Notes under the pieces: generated by a model
The model's database searches: none
Told to the model about the DNA's origin: nothing
What the model saw: the letters and a program-made list of their open reading frames with translations, nothing else
Translations under genes and position numbers: made by a program
Part shown: piece after piece, positions 39,213 to 48,775 of the stretch
Position numbering within the stretch: the stretch's first letter is position 1
How the letters are laid out: each line of letters opens with the position of its first letter
Assembly: GCF_002117915.1 (NCBI RefSeq)
Contig: NZ_BDJB01000005.1
Coordinates: 124,001-188,000, forward strand
DNA length: 64,000 nt
Reading direction: 5' to 3'
Origin: Sphingomonas sp. TZW2008
Lineage (GTDB): Bacteria > Pseudomonadota > Alphaproteobacteria > Sphingomonadales > Sphingomonadaceae

Positions 39213-39276
39213 TTGGCGCTAGAGCCGCGCGCTCGTAGCTGCGTTGCCGCCTAGCCTACGGTGTTGAAGGTCCCGC

Positions 39277-39351
39277 TGGCTCCCTGAGTAGGATTCGAAC
39301 CTACGGCCGCTCGATTAACAGTCGAGAGCTCTACCGCTGAGCTATCAGGGA
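39277..39351 (-). tRNA. tRNA-Asn (anticodon GTT)
   Basis: TCCCTGA pairs with TCAGGGA, discriminator G, encoded CCA at 39277-39279. The anticodon loop CTGTTAA holds GTT, and the T-loop is GGTTCGAATCC. The length is 75 bases with CCA. Confidence 0.97.
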
Positions 39352-39426
39352 ACGCTGCGGGAGGCGCGTCTTTAGCTGGATTTCGGGCGGGTGCAACCCC
39401 CGCCAAGCCGAAAAAGCCGCGGCAAA

Positions 39427-39454
39427 AGAAAAGGGGCAGCCGGAGCCGCCCCTT
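39427..39454 (-). terminator. rho-independent terminator of sodB
   Basis: AAGGGGC and GCCCCTT (39431-39437 and 39448-39454) form the stem, with partial pairing inside the 10-base loop. On the minus strand it is followed by TTTTCTTTTG, 25 bases after the sodB stop. Confidence 0.8.
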
Positions 39455-39478
39455 CTTATGCGGATGGCGCTTGTGCGC

Positions 39479-40084
39479 TCAGGCTGCGTCGAAGCGCTTG
39501 CCCGCCTCGTCCCAGTTCACGACGTCCCACCACGCCTTCAGATAGCCGGGACGATCGTTCATGTAGGTGAGGTAATAGGCGTGTTCCCACACGTCGTTAC
39601 CAAGGATTGGTGTGCCCGGCTCCTTCGCGTCGTCCATCAGTGGATTGTCCTGGTTGGGCGTCGAGGTGACCTTCAGCGCGCCCGAACTGTCCTTGATCAC
39701 CCATGCCCAGCCCGAACCGAACTGGCCGGCGCCCTTAGTGTTGAAATCTTCCTTGAGCTTGTCGAGCCCGCCATAGGCGTCGATCGCCTCGGCAAGCTTG
39801 CCCGACGGCTGAGTCGACCCCTTGGGTGCCATGATCTTCCAGAAGAAATCGTGGTTCCAGTAGCCGCCGCCGTTGTTGCGGACGAGCGGCGGAAGCTGCG
39901 AGATCATGCCCAGGATCTCCTCGATCGACTTGCCCTCGAGCTTGGGATCGGCGGCGACGCCCTCGTTCAGCTTGTTGGTATAGGCGGCATGATGCTTGTC
40001 GTGGTGGAAGGTCATCGTCTCCTTCGAGATGACCGGCTCCAGCGCATCGTAGCCGTAGGGCAGCGGCGGGAGTTCGAAAGCCAT
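39479..40084 (-). CDS. sodB: superoxide dismutase, Fe/Mn family
   Basis: It converts superoxide to peroxide and oxygen in the cytoplasm. The 201-residue protein shows metal ligands in MTFHHDKHHAAYTNKLN, GGGYWNHDFFW and NDVWEHAYYLTY, and the GQFGSGWAWV segment expected of the iron-type subgroup. AAGGAG lies before the ATG at 40084; an upstream in-frame start is not supported. It is monocistronic. Confidence 0.96.
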   Translation of the reverse strand: MAFELPPLPYGYDALEPVISKETMTFHHDKHHAAYTNKLNEGVAADPKLEGKSIEEILGMISQLPPLVRNNGGGYWNHDFFWKIMAPKGSTQPSGKLAEAIDAYGGLDKLKEDFNTKGAGQFGSGWAWVIKDSSGALKVTSTPNQDNPLMDDAKEPGTPILGNDVWEHAYYLTYMNDRPGYLKAWWDVVNWDEAGKRFDAA

Positions 40085-40181
40085 GGGATGCTCCTTCAGA
40101 GAATGCGCCTTGCGGAACGCGACGCTGCCCAAATGGCTCCGGCGAGATCGTTACGCAACCGCTCCGACGCCCGGGAACGCG

Positions 40182-41237
<1,056 letters not shown>

Positions 41238-41422
41238 GCCGCCTCGCTTCGCCTGCCCAAGCCTTGGCGCATTCTCCCAATGCTTGGCAAGGCGTGTGTA
41301 GCGCTCACATATCACTGAAGGCCAAAGGCACAAGCGGGCGACGCCGGTCTAAGTGACTGTAGTTAGGCCGATTCTATAAAGTCGCATGTCGCCACCATCC
41401 CGTCGCCAACCTTCCGCGAGAC

Positions 41423-41439
41423 TTGGCACGCTGTCTGCA
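41423..41439 (+). promoter_or_regulatory. sigma-54 promoter of the psp locus
   Basis: TTGGCACG at 41423-41430 and CTGCA at 41435-41439 match the -24/-12 consensus, with the GG and GC pairs 12 bases apart. It lies 58 bases before the first psp gene and faces away from pspF. The 41238-41422 stretch should contain the PspF sites; I see no clear consensus copy. Confidence 0.85.
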
Positions 41440-41496
41440 AAGCATTGAGCAACCCCGACAGACGGGGACACGCAATCAGATCGAGGAGACATCGCC

Positions 41497-41634
41497 ATGA
41501 ACAAGTTTGAAAACATCGGCCGCACGCTCGCCGCCATCGCCTGCACGATCGTCTTCAGCACCACGATGGTGCTCGGCGCGGTCGGCCCGGCGCAGGCGGG
41601 CACGGCCGGCGCCATCGCTCGCGCGATCGCGTGA
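41497..41634 (+). CDS. 45-residue membrane or exported protein at the head of the psp operon
   Basis: The frame encodes MNKFENIGRTLAAIACTIVFSTTMVLGAVGPAQAG and a short tail ending IARAIA (first part in pieces: MNKFENIGRTLA and AIACTIVFSTTMVLGAVG). It has a basic N-terminus, one hydrophobic segment and an AQA-like cleavage site, so it may be a single-helix membrane protein or a tiny exported peptide. GAGGAG lies 7 bases before the ATG, and it directly follows the sigma-54 promoter. No family is recognised. Confidence 0.78.
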   Translation: MNKFENIGRTLAAIACTIVFSTTMVLGAVGPAQAGTAGAIARAIA

Positions 41635-41716
41635 GCGAGGCGGCCAGGGCGCGGCTTTCCCTCGCCGTGTCCCGGCGCCGAGCGTATAAAAGGGCGTCAC
41701 CCAGGAGTTTTCGTTG

Positions 41717-42397
41717 ATGGGCATCTTTTCCCGAACCCGCGACATCGTCGCTGCCAACATGGCGGAATTGATCGAGAAGGCGGAAGACCCCGCCAAGATG
41801 ATCCGCATGATCATCCTCGAGATGGAAGAGACGCTGGTCGAAGTGCGCGCCTCGGCGGCGCGGACGATCGCTGACATCAAGGAGATGCGCCGCCACGTCG
41901 CCAAGCTGTCCGATATCGAGGCGAATTGGACCGAGAAAGCCGAGCTGGCGCTGTCGAAGGATCGCGAGGATCTCGCCAAGGCGGCGCTGATGGAGCGGCA
42001 AAAGGCCAGCGACATGATCGACCAGCTGCGTGCGGAGATCGGCGTGCTCGACGATTCGCTGCGCGGATCGGAGGAGGACATCGCCAAGCTGCAGAACAAG
42101 CTGCGCGAGGCGCGGACCCGCCAGAACAGCATCGCGACGCGGCTGGAGAGCGCGAACAACCGCACCAAGCTGCGCGAGATGTGGAACGGCCCGCGCACGC
42201 ACGAGGCGTTCAGCCGCTTCGACATGCTCGAGCGGCGCGTCGACGAGGCCGAGGGACGCGCCGACGCACTGGGCCTGGGCGCGCTGCCCAAGAGCCTGGA
42301 CGAGGAGATCGCCGAGCTGAAGGCATCAGACCGCGTCGATGCCGAACTGGCTGCGCTGAAGGCCCGCCTCAACAATCGCACCAACGGGAACAATTGA
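41717..42397 (+). CDS. pspA: phage shock protein A
   Basis: PspA binds stressed inner membrane, stabilises it, and inhibits PspF. The 226-residue product begins MGIFSRTRDIVAANM and is a long coiled coil with a helical family pattern (EDPAKMIRMIILEMEETL and TRQNSIATRLESANN). It has the normal length. The ATG at 41717 follows AGGAG with 9-base spacing. A TTG three bases upstream is less likely. It is the second gene of the sigma-54 unit. Confidence 0.95.
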   Translation: MGIFSRTRDIVAANMAELIEKAEDPAKMIRMIILEMEETLVEVRASAARTIADIKEMRRHVAKLSDIEANWTEKAELALSKDREDLAKAALMERQKASDMIDQLRAEIGVLDDSLRGSEEDIAKLQNKLREARTRQNSIATRLESANNRTKLREMWNGPRTHEAFSRFDMLERRVDEAEGRADALGLGALPKSLDEEIAELKASDRVDAELAALKARLNNRTNGNN

Positions 42398-42398
42398 G

Positions 42399-42686
42399 AT
42401 GGAAGACATCATCGTCCCGATCACCATCGTCCCGACCCTGTTCATCGGGTTGCCGTGGCTGATCATGCATTACGTGACGAAGTGGAAGCAGACACCCGGC
42501 TCGATGACCGCGGAGGACGAGACGCTGCTCGACGATCTGCACTCGCTGGCGCGGCGGCTTGAGGACCGGGTGAACACGGTCGAACGCATCGTTGCTGCAG
42601 ACAATCCGGATTTCCGCCCCGGCATCGCCGATTACCGATCCGATCCCGACTACCGGCTCGAAGACCGGACCCAGAGGAGGAACTGA
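42399..42686 (+). CDS. pspB: phage shock protein B
   Basis: PspB is an inner-membrane sensor that helps release PspF from PspA. The 95-residue protein has one N-terminal helix (IIVPITIVPTLFIGLPWLIMHYV, in pieces: VPITIVPTLFIGLPWLIMH) and a coiled coil LHSLARRLEDRVNTVERIV. It is longer than the 74-residue E. coli protein. It begins one base after pspA and abuts pspC (the last base of one stop is the first of the next start). Confidence 0.93.
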   Translation: MEDIIVPITIVPTLFIGLPWLIMHYVTKWKQTPGSMTAEDETLLDDLHSLARRLEDRVNTVERIVAADNPDFRPGIADYRSDPDYRLEDRTQRRN

Positions 42687-43069
42687 TGGCCGACAACAGC
42701 CGCACCAAATTCTATCTCAACCGCCAGGAGCGCAAGTGGAAGGGCGTGTGCGCCGGGATCGCTGACTATACCGGGATCGAGGTGCTGTGGGTACGGATCG
42801 CGATGATCCTGCTGACGCTCGCCGGCGGGTTTCCGTGGACGCTGGTCGCGTATCTGCTGATCAACTGGATGGCAGATGATCGCCCGGCAGGGCTATACGG
42901 ATCGGCCGAGGACGCCAAGTTCTGGCAGGGCGTGCGCTCCAATCCAAAGCGGACCACCGCCGAAGTGCGCAGTAAGTTCCGCGAGCTCGATCGCCGGCTA
43001 GCCGACATCGAGACGCATTACACCAGCCGCAACACGCAGCTCGCCGACGAGATCGAGCGCCTGCGCTGA
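42686..43069 (+). CDS. pspC: phage shock protein C
   Basis: PspC is a second inner-membrane sensor. The 127-residue protein has the PspC domain FYLNRQERKWKGVCAGIADY, two hydrophobic segments, and a C-terminal helix EIERLR. The C-terminus DIETHYTSRNTQLADEIERLR (shown here as NTQLADEIERLR) resembles the tails of the small proteins that follow. Confidence 0.93.
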   Translation: MADNSRTKFYLNRQERKWKGVCAGIADYTGIEVLWVRIAMILLTLAGGFPWTLVAYLLINWMADDRPAGLYGSAEDAKFWQGVRSNPKRTTAEVRSKFRELDRRLADIETHYTSRNTQLADEIERLR

Positions 43070-43091
43070 TCCCAATCCCGGGAGACATACG

Positions 43092-43388
43092 ATGGATTTC
43101 CACGGACCGTATTTCGTCCTCGCCATCATCGCGATCTCCTGCGGTGCCTGGCTGATCAACAACTGGATCCGCGCCAAGCACGGCTATTCGATCAGCGACG
43201 ACTGGGGCCGCAACATCGGCAAGGCGGACGCCCCGGCAAACCGGCAGGTCGAGCTGCTGACAAGCGAGAACGAGCGGCTGGCGGGGATGGTCAGCCGGCT
43301 GGAGCAGCGCCTGTCGGTACTGGAGCGGATCGCCACCGATCCTGCGACGCGCACCGCGCACGAGATCGAGCAGCTGCGCGACCGCTGA
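43092..43388 (+). CDS. psp-array membrane/coiled-coil protein 1
   Basis: The 98-residue protein has one N-terminal helix (YFVLAIIAISCGAWLINNWI) and then KHGYSISDDWG. It continues into a coiled coil ending in LEQRLSVLERIATD and EIEQLRDR. The tail pattern matches PspB (DRVNTVERIVA). It is the closest paralogue of the next gene, with which it shares GY-x5-WG. Its own ribosome site is GGGAGACA before the ATG. I know of no named function; a PspB-like membrane sensor is inferred. Confidence 0.8.
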   Translation: MDFHGPYFVLAIIAISCGAWLINNWIRAKHGYSISDDWGRNIGKADAPANRQVELLTSENERLAGMVSRLEQRLSVLERIATDPATRTAHEIEQLRDR

Positions 43389-43418
43389 CGAACAAGAATT
43401 CGAGAGGGAGGATAGGGC

Positions 43419-43748
43419 ATGACTGCCGCCGAGAAGATCCAGTTGTTCAGCGCGCTCGCCCCGATGATCGGAACGCTCGGCGTCGCCGGGATGCTGGGAT
43501 GGGTCGCGACGACCTGGATGCGCATCCGCAACGGCTATCCGCTCGACGGCCAGTGGGGACAGGCGCTGTATCCCAAGCGCGACGACGAGACGATCCAGCG
43601 GGTCAAGCTGCTGACGCAGGAGAACGGGCAGCTGCGGGCCGAATTGGGCGCGATGAAGGACCGGCTGCAAAACGTCGAGCGGATCGTCACCGACAGCGGT
43701 CACCTGCTCAGCCAGGAAATCGAACAGCTGCGCGATCGCGCGAATTGA
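43419..43748 (+). CDS. psp-array membrane/coiled-coil protein 2
   Basis: The 109-residue product has a helix PMIGTLGVAGMLGWVATTWM, the segment RNGYPLDGQWG and a coiled coil KDRLQNVERIVTDSG ending EIEQLRDR. It mirrors protein 1 in order and motif. Start ATG is 30 bases after the previous stop, preceded by GAGAGGGAGG. Same inferred role and same lack of a known family. Confidence 0.8.
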   Translation: MTAAEKIQLFSALAPMIGTLGVAGMLGWVATTWMRIRNGYPLDGQWGQALYPKRDDETIQRVKLLTQENGQLRAELGAMKDRLQNVERIVTDSGHLLSQEIEQLRDRAN

Positions 43749-43760
43749 GGGGCGCAACCG

Positions 43761-44060
43761 ATGGATAAATATGGCTTCGTGATCGCGTTCTTCCTTATAG
43801 TCGTCGGCCTTCCGACGGTGTTCGGGATCGGCGGCGAGATGTTCAAGCGCTGGCTGAAGCACAAAGAGCGGATGGCCGAGGCGCTGAGCGCGCAGACCGC
43901 AGAAAAGGCGGCGCAATATGCCGCGCATACCGAGCGGTTGGAGCAGCGCGTGCGTGTGCTCGAGCGGATCGTCACCGACCACGGCGTGTCACTGGCGGCG
44001 CAGATCGAGGAACTGCGCACGCTGCCCGACGCGGGCGCGACACCCGCGCGGCCGAACTGA
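43761..44060 (+). CDS. psp-array membrane/coiled-coil protein 3
   Basis: The 99-residue product has a helix FVIAFFLIVVGLPTVFGIGG at the N-terminus, then an alanine/lysine-rich helix, then LEQRVRVLERIVTDHG and QIEELR. It lacks the GY-x5-WG element of proteins 1 and 2, but its tail is the best match to the shared consensus. A ribosome site GAGGGG precedes it. Confidence 0.8.
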   Translation: MDKYGFVIAFFLIVVGLPTVFGIGGEMFKRWLKHKERMAEALSAQTAEKAAQYAAHTERLEQRVRVLERIVTDHGVSLAAQIEELRTLPDAGATPARPN

Positions 44061-44093
44061 ACCATCCGATCATTCGATCAACAGGAGTAATCG

Positions 44094-44342
44094 ATGCCCT
44101 GGTCCGTCGTTTTCATGGTTATCGCGATCGTCATGATCACCTCGATCGCGCGCGTTTCGAAGGAAAAGTACCGCGCGATCGGTCGTGCCGAGGAGGGCGG
44201 GGCGCTGCCCGCAGACGCGATCGCCGGGCGCGAGGAAATCCGCCAGCTGAAGGAGCGGATCGCGGTGCTCGAGCGCGTCATCACCGACAATCACGGTAGC
44301 GCCGATCTGACGCGTCAGATCGAAGAACTGCGCAACCGCTAA
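44094..44342 (+). CDS. psp-array membrane/coiled-coil protein 4
   Basis: The 82-residue protein has a helix VVFMVIAIVMITSIARVSK, then a loop, then LKERIAVLERVITDN and QIEELRNR. The tail again carries the shared motif. A CAGGAG site precedes the ATG. Confidence 0.8.
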   Translation: MPWSVVFMVIAIVMITSIARVSKEKYRAIGRAEEGGALPADAIAGREEIRQLKERIAVLERVITDNHGSADLTRQIEELRNR

Positions 44343-44357
44343 GTGGAGCCGACGATC

Positions 44358-44597
44358 ATGTCCGATCCGAGCCTTTACCTCACCATCACCACCGCGGCGC
44401 TCGCCGGCCTCGTTATCCTCGTCCAGGCGATGCTGACTGGGTGGCGCGGCTGGCTCCAACTCAAGCAGCAGGAGCTTCGCCACGAAAGCGATGCACGCGC
44501 CGTCACCCCCACCGGGACGACGGCGCGGATCGAGATTGCGGACCTGAAGGAGCGTATCCGCAAGCTCGAGGCGATCGCCGCCGGCGTCGACCTTTGA
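44358..44597 (+). CDS. psp-array membrane/coiled-coil protein 5
   Basis: The 79-residue product has a helix LTITTAALAGLVILVQAML, then a basic WLQLKQQELR, then DLKERIRKLEAIAAG. It is the most diverged member: it lacks the QIEELR ending. An in-frame GTG at 44343 would add five residues; the ATG at 44358 follows GGAG with good spacing. It is the last gene of the array before sufE. Confidence 0.75.
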   Translation: MSDPSLYLTITTAALAGLVILVQAMLTGWRGWLQLKQQELRHESDARAVTPTGTTARIEIADLKERIRKLEAIAAGVDL

Positions 44598-44643
44598 TCG
44601 TGCCGGTTGCCGCGTCGTCGGCCAGTCGTTAGGCGCCGCGGCG

Positions 44644-45060
44644 ATGGCCGACACCACCTCCGATCTCGCGGCACTGCGCGACGAATATGAATTCCTAGAG
44701 GTCGATGATCGCTATCGCTTGCTGATCGATCTCGGCCGGTCGCTCGAGCCGATGCCCGAGGCGCTGAAGACCGACGCGACTCTGGTGCGCGGATGCTCCG
44801 CCTCCGTCTGGGTCTATCCGACGCGGCGCGACGACGGGACGCTGCACTTCCTCGCCGACAGCAACGCCGCCATCACGAAGGGCATCATCGCGCTGGTGCT
44901 GCTGACGGTGCAGGATCGCAATCCAGCCGCGATCGCCGCGACCAACATCCCAGACGCGCTGGCGCCGTTCGATCTCAAGAACCAGCTTAGTTCGAACCGG
45001 ACGCAGGGCATTCCCAACATGATCGCGCTGATTCGCGAAACGGCGGCGCGCTACCTCTAG
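44644..45060 (+). CDS. sufE: cysteine desulfuration protein SufE
   Basis: It accepts sulfur from SufS for iron-sulfur cluster assembly. The 138-residue protein has the acceptor Cys in VRGCSASVWVYP and the family helix DRYRLLIDLGRSLEPMP. It follows the psp array by 46 bases on the same strand, but no link in function is apparent. It is convergent with the PHA-system gene. Confidence 0.92.
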   Translation: MADTTSDLAALRDEYEFLEVDDRYRLLIDLGRSLEPMPEALKTDATLVRGCSASVWVYPTRRDDGTLHFLADSNAAITKGIIALVLLTVQDRNPAAIAATNIPDALAPFDLKNQLSSNRTQGIPNMIALIRETAARYL

Positions 45061-45067
45061 GCCGCGA

Positions 45068-45370
45068 TCATTCGAGCAGCTTGGGCGCTTCCTGCTGCAG
45101 CTTGAGCCGAATTTTGTCGGAAAACAGCGCCATGAAGGCGGGCAGCTCGAAGCTCGCGTGAACATTGGTCTCGCGGACGTCGAGCTTCACCGCGACGCGC
45201 TGGCCAAGCCCCTCGACCGTGAACAGCAACGTATCGCCGCTCCAGCGATGTTCGGTCACCGCGCCGCCGGGTACAAAATCGGCGAGCTTGCCGAAGCTGC
45301 CGGCGATCCGCGTCTTCGCCTGCGCGGTGCCGAGCTTGTGGGGGATGTCGATCTCGATCGGGGCGGTCAT
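45068..45370 (-). CDS. polyhydroxyalkanoic acid system family protein
   Basis: The 100-residue product resembles the small PHA-granule-associated family: [10 protein letters not shown], then [19 protein letters not shown] (as [18 protein letters not shown]). There is no membrane segment. It overlaps the VOC gene by 4 bases. Confidence 0.78.
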   Translation of the reverse strand: MTAPIEIDIPHKLGTAQAKTRIAGSFGKLADFVPGGAVTEHRWSGDTLLFTVEGLGQRVAVKLDVRETNVHASFELPAFMALFSDKIRLKLQQEAPKLLE

Positions 45371-45798
45371 GCGCTGACCTCCGTGGCGAATAGCTGAGCG
45401 TCGTCCGCGAACGCCTTGAATTCGAGCGCGTTGCCCGATGGATCACGGAAGAACATCGTTGCCTGCTCGCCGGCCTGGCCCTTGAAGCGGATGTGCGGCG
45501 CAATGCCGAAGGGCACGCCGGCCGCCTCCACGCGCGTCGCGAGCGCCTGCCAGTCCGCCATCGTCAGCACCACGCCGAAGTGCGGCACGGGTACGTCATG
45601 GCCATCGACCGGGTTGCTCGATCCGGCGGGGCGCGCGGCGTCGTCGAGATGCGCGACGATCTGGTGGCCGCCCAGATCGAAGTCGATCCAGCGATCGCTC
45701 GAGCGCCCTTCGCGGCATCCGAGCACGTCGCGGTAGAAACCGCGCGCCGCAGCGAGATCATGAACCGGAAACGCGAGGTGGAAAGGGCGTAGTGTCAT
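45367..45798 (-). CDS. VOC-family (glyoxalase-like) protein
   Basis: The 143-residue protein has two beta-alpha-beta-beta-beta repeats with [20 protein letters not shown] near the start and [15 protein letters not shown] near the end. These are the metal-binding glyoxalase/bleomycin-resistance/dioxygenase marks. Its substrate is unknown. The ATG at 45798 is the first start that yields family similarity. Confidence 0.88.
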   Translation of the reverse strand: MTLRPFHLAFPVHDLAAARGFYRDVLGCREGRSSDRWIDFDLGGHQIVAHLDDAARPAGSSNPVDGHDVPVPHFGVVLTMADWQALATRVEAAGVPFGIAPHIRFKGQAGEQATMFFRDPSGNALEFKAFADDAQLFATEVSA

Positions 45799-45932
45799 GG
45801 GCGAATGATACACCGTAGAAGGGCAAGCGTCACTATATGTCTTGCCACGGGCTTGTCGCCGCCGATGGGCTGCCGCAAGAGAGCCGGCGGTCGCCCGTAT
45901 CGGGCGGGGCGCCGCGAACAGCGGGCGGGGCG

Positions 45933-47486
45933 ATGAGGATGCGGTTGCCAGCGTTTGTTTCCGATCACCGGTCATTGTGGGCGTCGTTGCTGCTGGGCGC
46001 AGCGGCGGCGTGCGGGTTTGCGCCGCTGCAATGGTGGCCGCTGACGCTCGCCGCTGTCGCTGCCTGGATCGCGCTGGTGCATCGGGCGCCGACGATGAAG
46101 GCCGCACTGTGGCGGGGCTGGGTGTTCGGCGTCGGGCACTTCACGATAAATAACAACTGGTTCCAACACGCTTTTGACTTTCAGGACAAGATGCCGCCGG
46201 TGCTCGGCTATGCCGCGCCGCTTGCGCTGGCTCTGTACCTGGCGGTCTATCCAGCGCTCGCGGCGGGTGCCGCGTGGCGTGTACGACGGCGTGACGTGGA
46301 CGGAGGGTTCGTGCTCGCCTTCGCCGCGGCTTGGATCGTCGCCGAGTGGCTGCGCAGCGTGATGTTCACCGGCTATGCCTGGGATCCGCTGGGCGTCGTC
46401 TGGGTGCCCGTGCAGCCCGTTGCGGCCATCGCCGCATGGATCGGCACCTATGCGCTGTCCGGTTTGACCGTCCTGCTCGCAGGGTCGATCCTGTTGGTGC
46501 CGCGGCGTTCGACGACGATCGCGGTTGGGGTGGTGGCGCTGGGCGCGCTGCTGTGGGCGCAGCAGGCCAGTTACCGCACCGTGCCGGCGGGCAACGCATC
46601 GGCGGTCCGCGTCCGCGTGGTGCAGCCTAACGTGCCGCAGGACGCGCGCGGGGAGAGCGACGGCGAGATGATGCTCGCCAAGCTTTCGGCGCTCTCGGGA
46701 CAACCAAGTTCGACGCCGCGACTGGTTGTCTGGCCCGAAGGCGTGGTGCGCGACTATTTCGAGGACGGCTATCCGACGCAATATTATGCCACCGATCCGT
46801 TCTGGATCCGCTGGCGCATGGCGCGGCTGCTCGGCCCGCGCGATTTGCTGCTGACCGGCGGGACGGCGCTGCAGTTCGATCGCCGCGGCGAGCCGGTGAC
46901 GGCGACCAATTCGGTGTTCGCGATTGATCCGCGTGGACGCATCCGCGGGCGGTACGACAAGGCGCATCTGGTGCCGTACGGCGAGTATCTGCCGATGCCG
47001 TGGCTGCTGAAGCCGCTCGGACTCGATCGGTTGGTGCCCGGATCGATGGACTTCGCCGAGGGGCCGGGGCCGCGTGCGCTCGACCTCCCCGGTTTCGGCG
47101 CGGTGGGCATGCAGATCTGCTACGAGATCATCTTTTCGGGTCAGGTCGTCGATCGGACGCAGCGCCCGCGCTTCCTATTCAACCCGTCGAATGACGCGTG
47201 GTTCGGTAAATGGGGTCCGCCGCAGCATCTGGCGCAGGCGCGCATGCGCGCGATCGAAGAGGGGCTGCCGATCGTTCGCGCAACGCCAAACGGCATATCG
47301 GCGGTGATCGCCGCCGACGGTGCACTGGTGGCGACCATCCCGCACGAGCGGGCCGGCGCGATCGAAGTGCCGCTGCCCCCGGCGCAACCGGCGACGTTGT
47401 TCGCGCGCGTCGGCAACTGGATGGCGGCGATCGCCGCCGCAACGCTGGCTGCAGCGGCCATTGCCATCCGCCGCCGCCGCAGATAA
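45933..47486 (+). CDS. lnt: apolipoprotein N-acyltransferase
   Basis: It adds the third acyl chain to lipoproteins in the inner membrane. The 517-residue protein has six N-terminal membrane helices and a nitrilase-like periplasmic domain with the catalytic triad Glu (VVWPEGVV), Lys ([14 protein letters not shown]) and Cys ([10 protein letters not shown]). A second ATG lies two codons in. It ends 57 bases before metK, in the palindromic leader. Its partner in the window is the lolCD system far upstream. Confidence 0.95.
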   Translation: MRMRLPAFVSDHRSLWASLLLGAAAACGFAPLQWWPLTLAAVAAWIALVHRAPTMKAALWRGWVFGVGHFTINNNWFQHAFDFQDKMPPVLGYAAPLALALYLAVYPALAAGAAWRVRRRDVDGGFVLAFAAAWIVAEWLRSVMFTGYAWDPLGVVWVPVQPVAAIAAWIGTYALSGLTVLLAGSILLVPRRSTTIAVGVVALGALLWAQQASYRTVPAGNASAVRVRVVQPNVPQDARGESDGEMMLAKLSALSGQPSSTPRLVVWPEGVVRDYFEDGYPTQYYATDPFWIRWRMARLLGPRDLLLTGGTALQFDRRGEPVTATNSVFAIDPRGRIRGRYDKAHLVPYGEYLPMPWLLKPLGLDRLVPGSMDFAEGPGPRALDLPGFGAVGMQICYEIIFSGQVVDRTQRPRFLFNPSNDAWFGKWGPPQHLAQARMRAIEEGLPIVRATPNGISAVIAADGALVATIPHERAGAIEVPLPPAQPATLFARVGNWMAAIAAATLAAAAIAIRRRRR

Positions 47487-47489
47487 GGC

Positions 47490-47509
47490 ATATAAAGCTA
47501 TCTTTATAT
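47490..47509. promoter_or_regulatory. AT-rich palindromic operator before metK (SahR-like)
   Basis: ATATAAAG and CTTTATAT flank a CTAT centre, a perfect 8-bp inverted repeat 4 bases after the lnt stop and 33 bases before the metK start. An outer pair AGATAA / TTATCT (47481-47486 and 47512-47517) adds symmetry. In a GC-rich genome this is striking. From memory it resembles the operators of the SAH-responsive ArsR-family regulator SahR of methionine-cycle genes; that match is inference. Confidence 0.55.
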
Positions 47510-47542
47510 CGTTATCTCTTCAACAATTCTGCCGGAGCGATC

Positions 47543-48754
47543 ATGCGCCAATCGTACCTCTTCACCAGCGAATCGGTCAGCGAAGGGCATCCGGACAAGG
47601 TCGCCGATCAGATTTCCGACGCGATCGTCGACCTGTTCCTCTCGAAGGATCCTGAGGCGCGCATCGCGTGTGAGACGCTGACGACGACGCAGCTCGTCGT
47701 GCTGGCGGGCGAGATCCGCTGCAAGGGCGTGTACGAGAACGGCGCCTGGGCGCCCGGCGCGGAGGAGGAGATCGAGGCCACCGTCCGCGATACGGTGAAG
47801 CGCATCGGCTACGAACAGGACGGCTTCCACTGGCAGACATTCCGCTTCGAGAACAATCTCCACGGACAGTCGGTGCAGATCGCGCAGGGCGTGGACGCGA
47901 GCGGCAACAAGGACGAGGGCGCTGGCGATCAGGGCATCATGTTCGGTTTCGCCTGCGACGAGACGCCTGAGCTTATGCCAGCGACGCTTTATTACAGCCA
48001 TCGCATCCTGCAGCGCATGGCACAGGATCGTCACGCGGGCACCGCGCCGTTCCTCGAGCCCGACGCCAAGAGCCAGGTGACGCTGCGCTTCGAGAATGGC
48101 GTGCCGGTCGCCTGCACCGCGATCGTCGTGTCGACGCAGCATGCGAAGGGCTATGACGAGGGCGAGAAGGAGGCGCAGCTTCACGCCTATGTGAAGCAGG
48201 TAGTGGCCGACATCCTGCCCGCGCCGCTGCTGTCCGACGCGACTGTCTATCACATCAACCCGACGGGCAGTTTCGAGATCGGCGGACCCGATGGCGACGC
48301 TGGGCTGACCGGGCGCAAGATCATCGTCGACACCTATGGCGGCGCCGCACCGCACGGCGGCGGCGCGTTCAGCGGCAAGGATCCGACCAAGGTCGATCGT
48401 TCGGCGGCGTACATCACGCGCTATCTGGCGAAGAACATCGTTGCGGCGGGGCTCGCCAAGAAGTGCACGATTCAGCTCGCCTATGCGATCGGGGTCGCCA
48501 AGCCGCTGTCCCTCTACGTCGATACGCACGGCACGGGCACCGTCGCCGATGACCGGATCGAGGCGGCGATCGCCGGAATCGGCAAGCTCGGTGGCATGAC
48601 GCCGCGCGGCATCCGCACGCACCTCGGCCTCAACAAGCCGATCTACCAGACGACCGCTGCCTACGGGCATTTCGGGCGCGCGGCGGAGGGTGACACCTTC
48701 CCGTGGGAGAAGCTCGACCTGGTCGAAGATCTGAAGGCCGCGCTCGACGCCTGA
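47543..48754 (+). CDS. metK: S-adenosylmethionine synthetase
   Basis: It makes SAM from methionine and ATP. The 403-residue product has [14 protein letters not shown], the ATP loop [10 protein letters not shown], and [19 protein letters not shown]. The ATG at 47543 follows GGAG and gives the family start [16 protein letters not shown]. The AT-rich palindrome in the 56-base leader may control it. Confidence 0.97.
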   Translation: MRQSYLFTSESVSEGHPDKVADQISDAIVDLFLSKDPEARIACETLTTTQLVVLAGEIRCKGVYENGAWAPGAEEEIEATVRDTVKRIGYEQDGFHWQTFRFENNLHGQSVQIAQGVDASGNKDEGAGDQGIMFGFACDETPELMPATLYYSHRILQRMAQDRHAGTAPFLEPDAKSQVTLRFENGVPVACTAIVVSTQHAKGYDEGEKEAQLHAYVKQVVADILPAPLLSDATVYHINPTGSFEIGGPDGDAGLTGRKIIVDTYGGAAPHGGGAFSGKDPTKVDRSAAYITRYLAKNIVAAGLAKKCTIQLAYAIGVAKPLSLYVDTHGTGTVADDRIEAAIAGIGKLGGMTPRGIRTHLGLNKPIYQTTAAYGHFGRAAEGDTFPWEKLDLVEDLKAALDA

Positions 48755-48775
48755 TGCGACCGCGGGGCGCGTCCG

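Noticed and set aside
47487..47542. SAM or SAM/SAH riboswitch in the metK leader
   Set aside because: Only 56 bases, and I cannot find the pseudoknot layout of the known classes; the palindrome fits a protein operator better.
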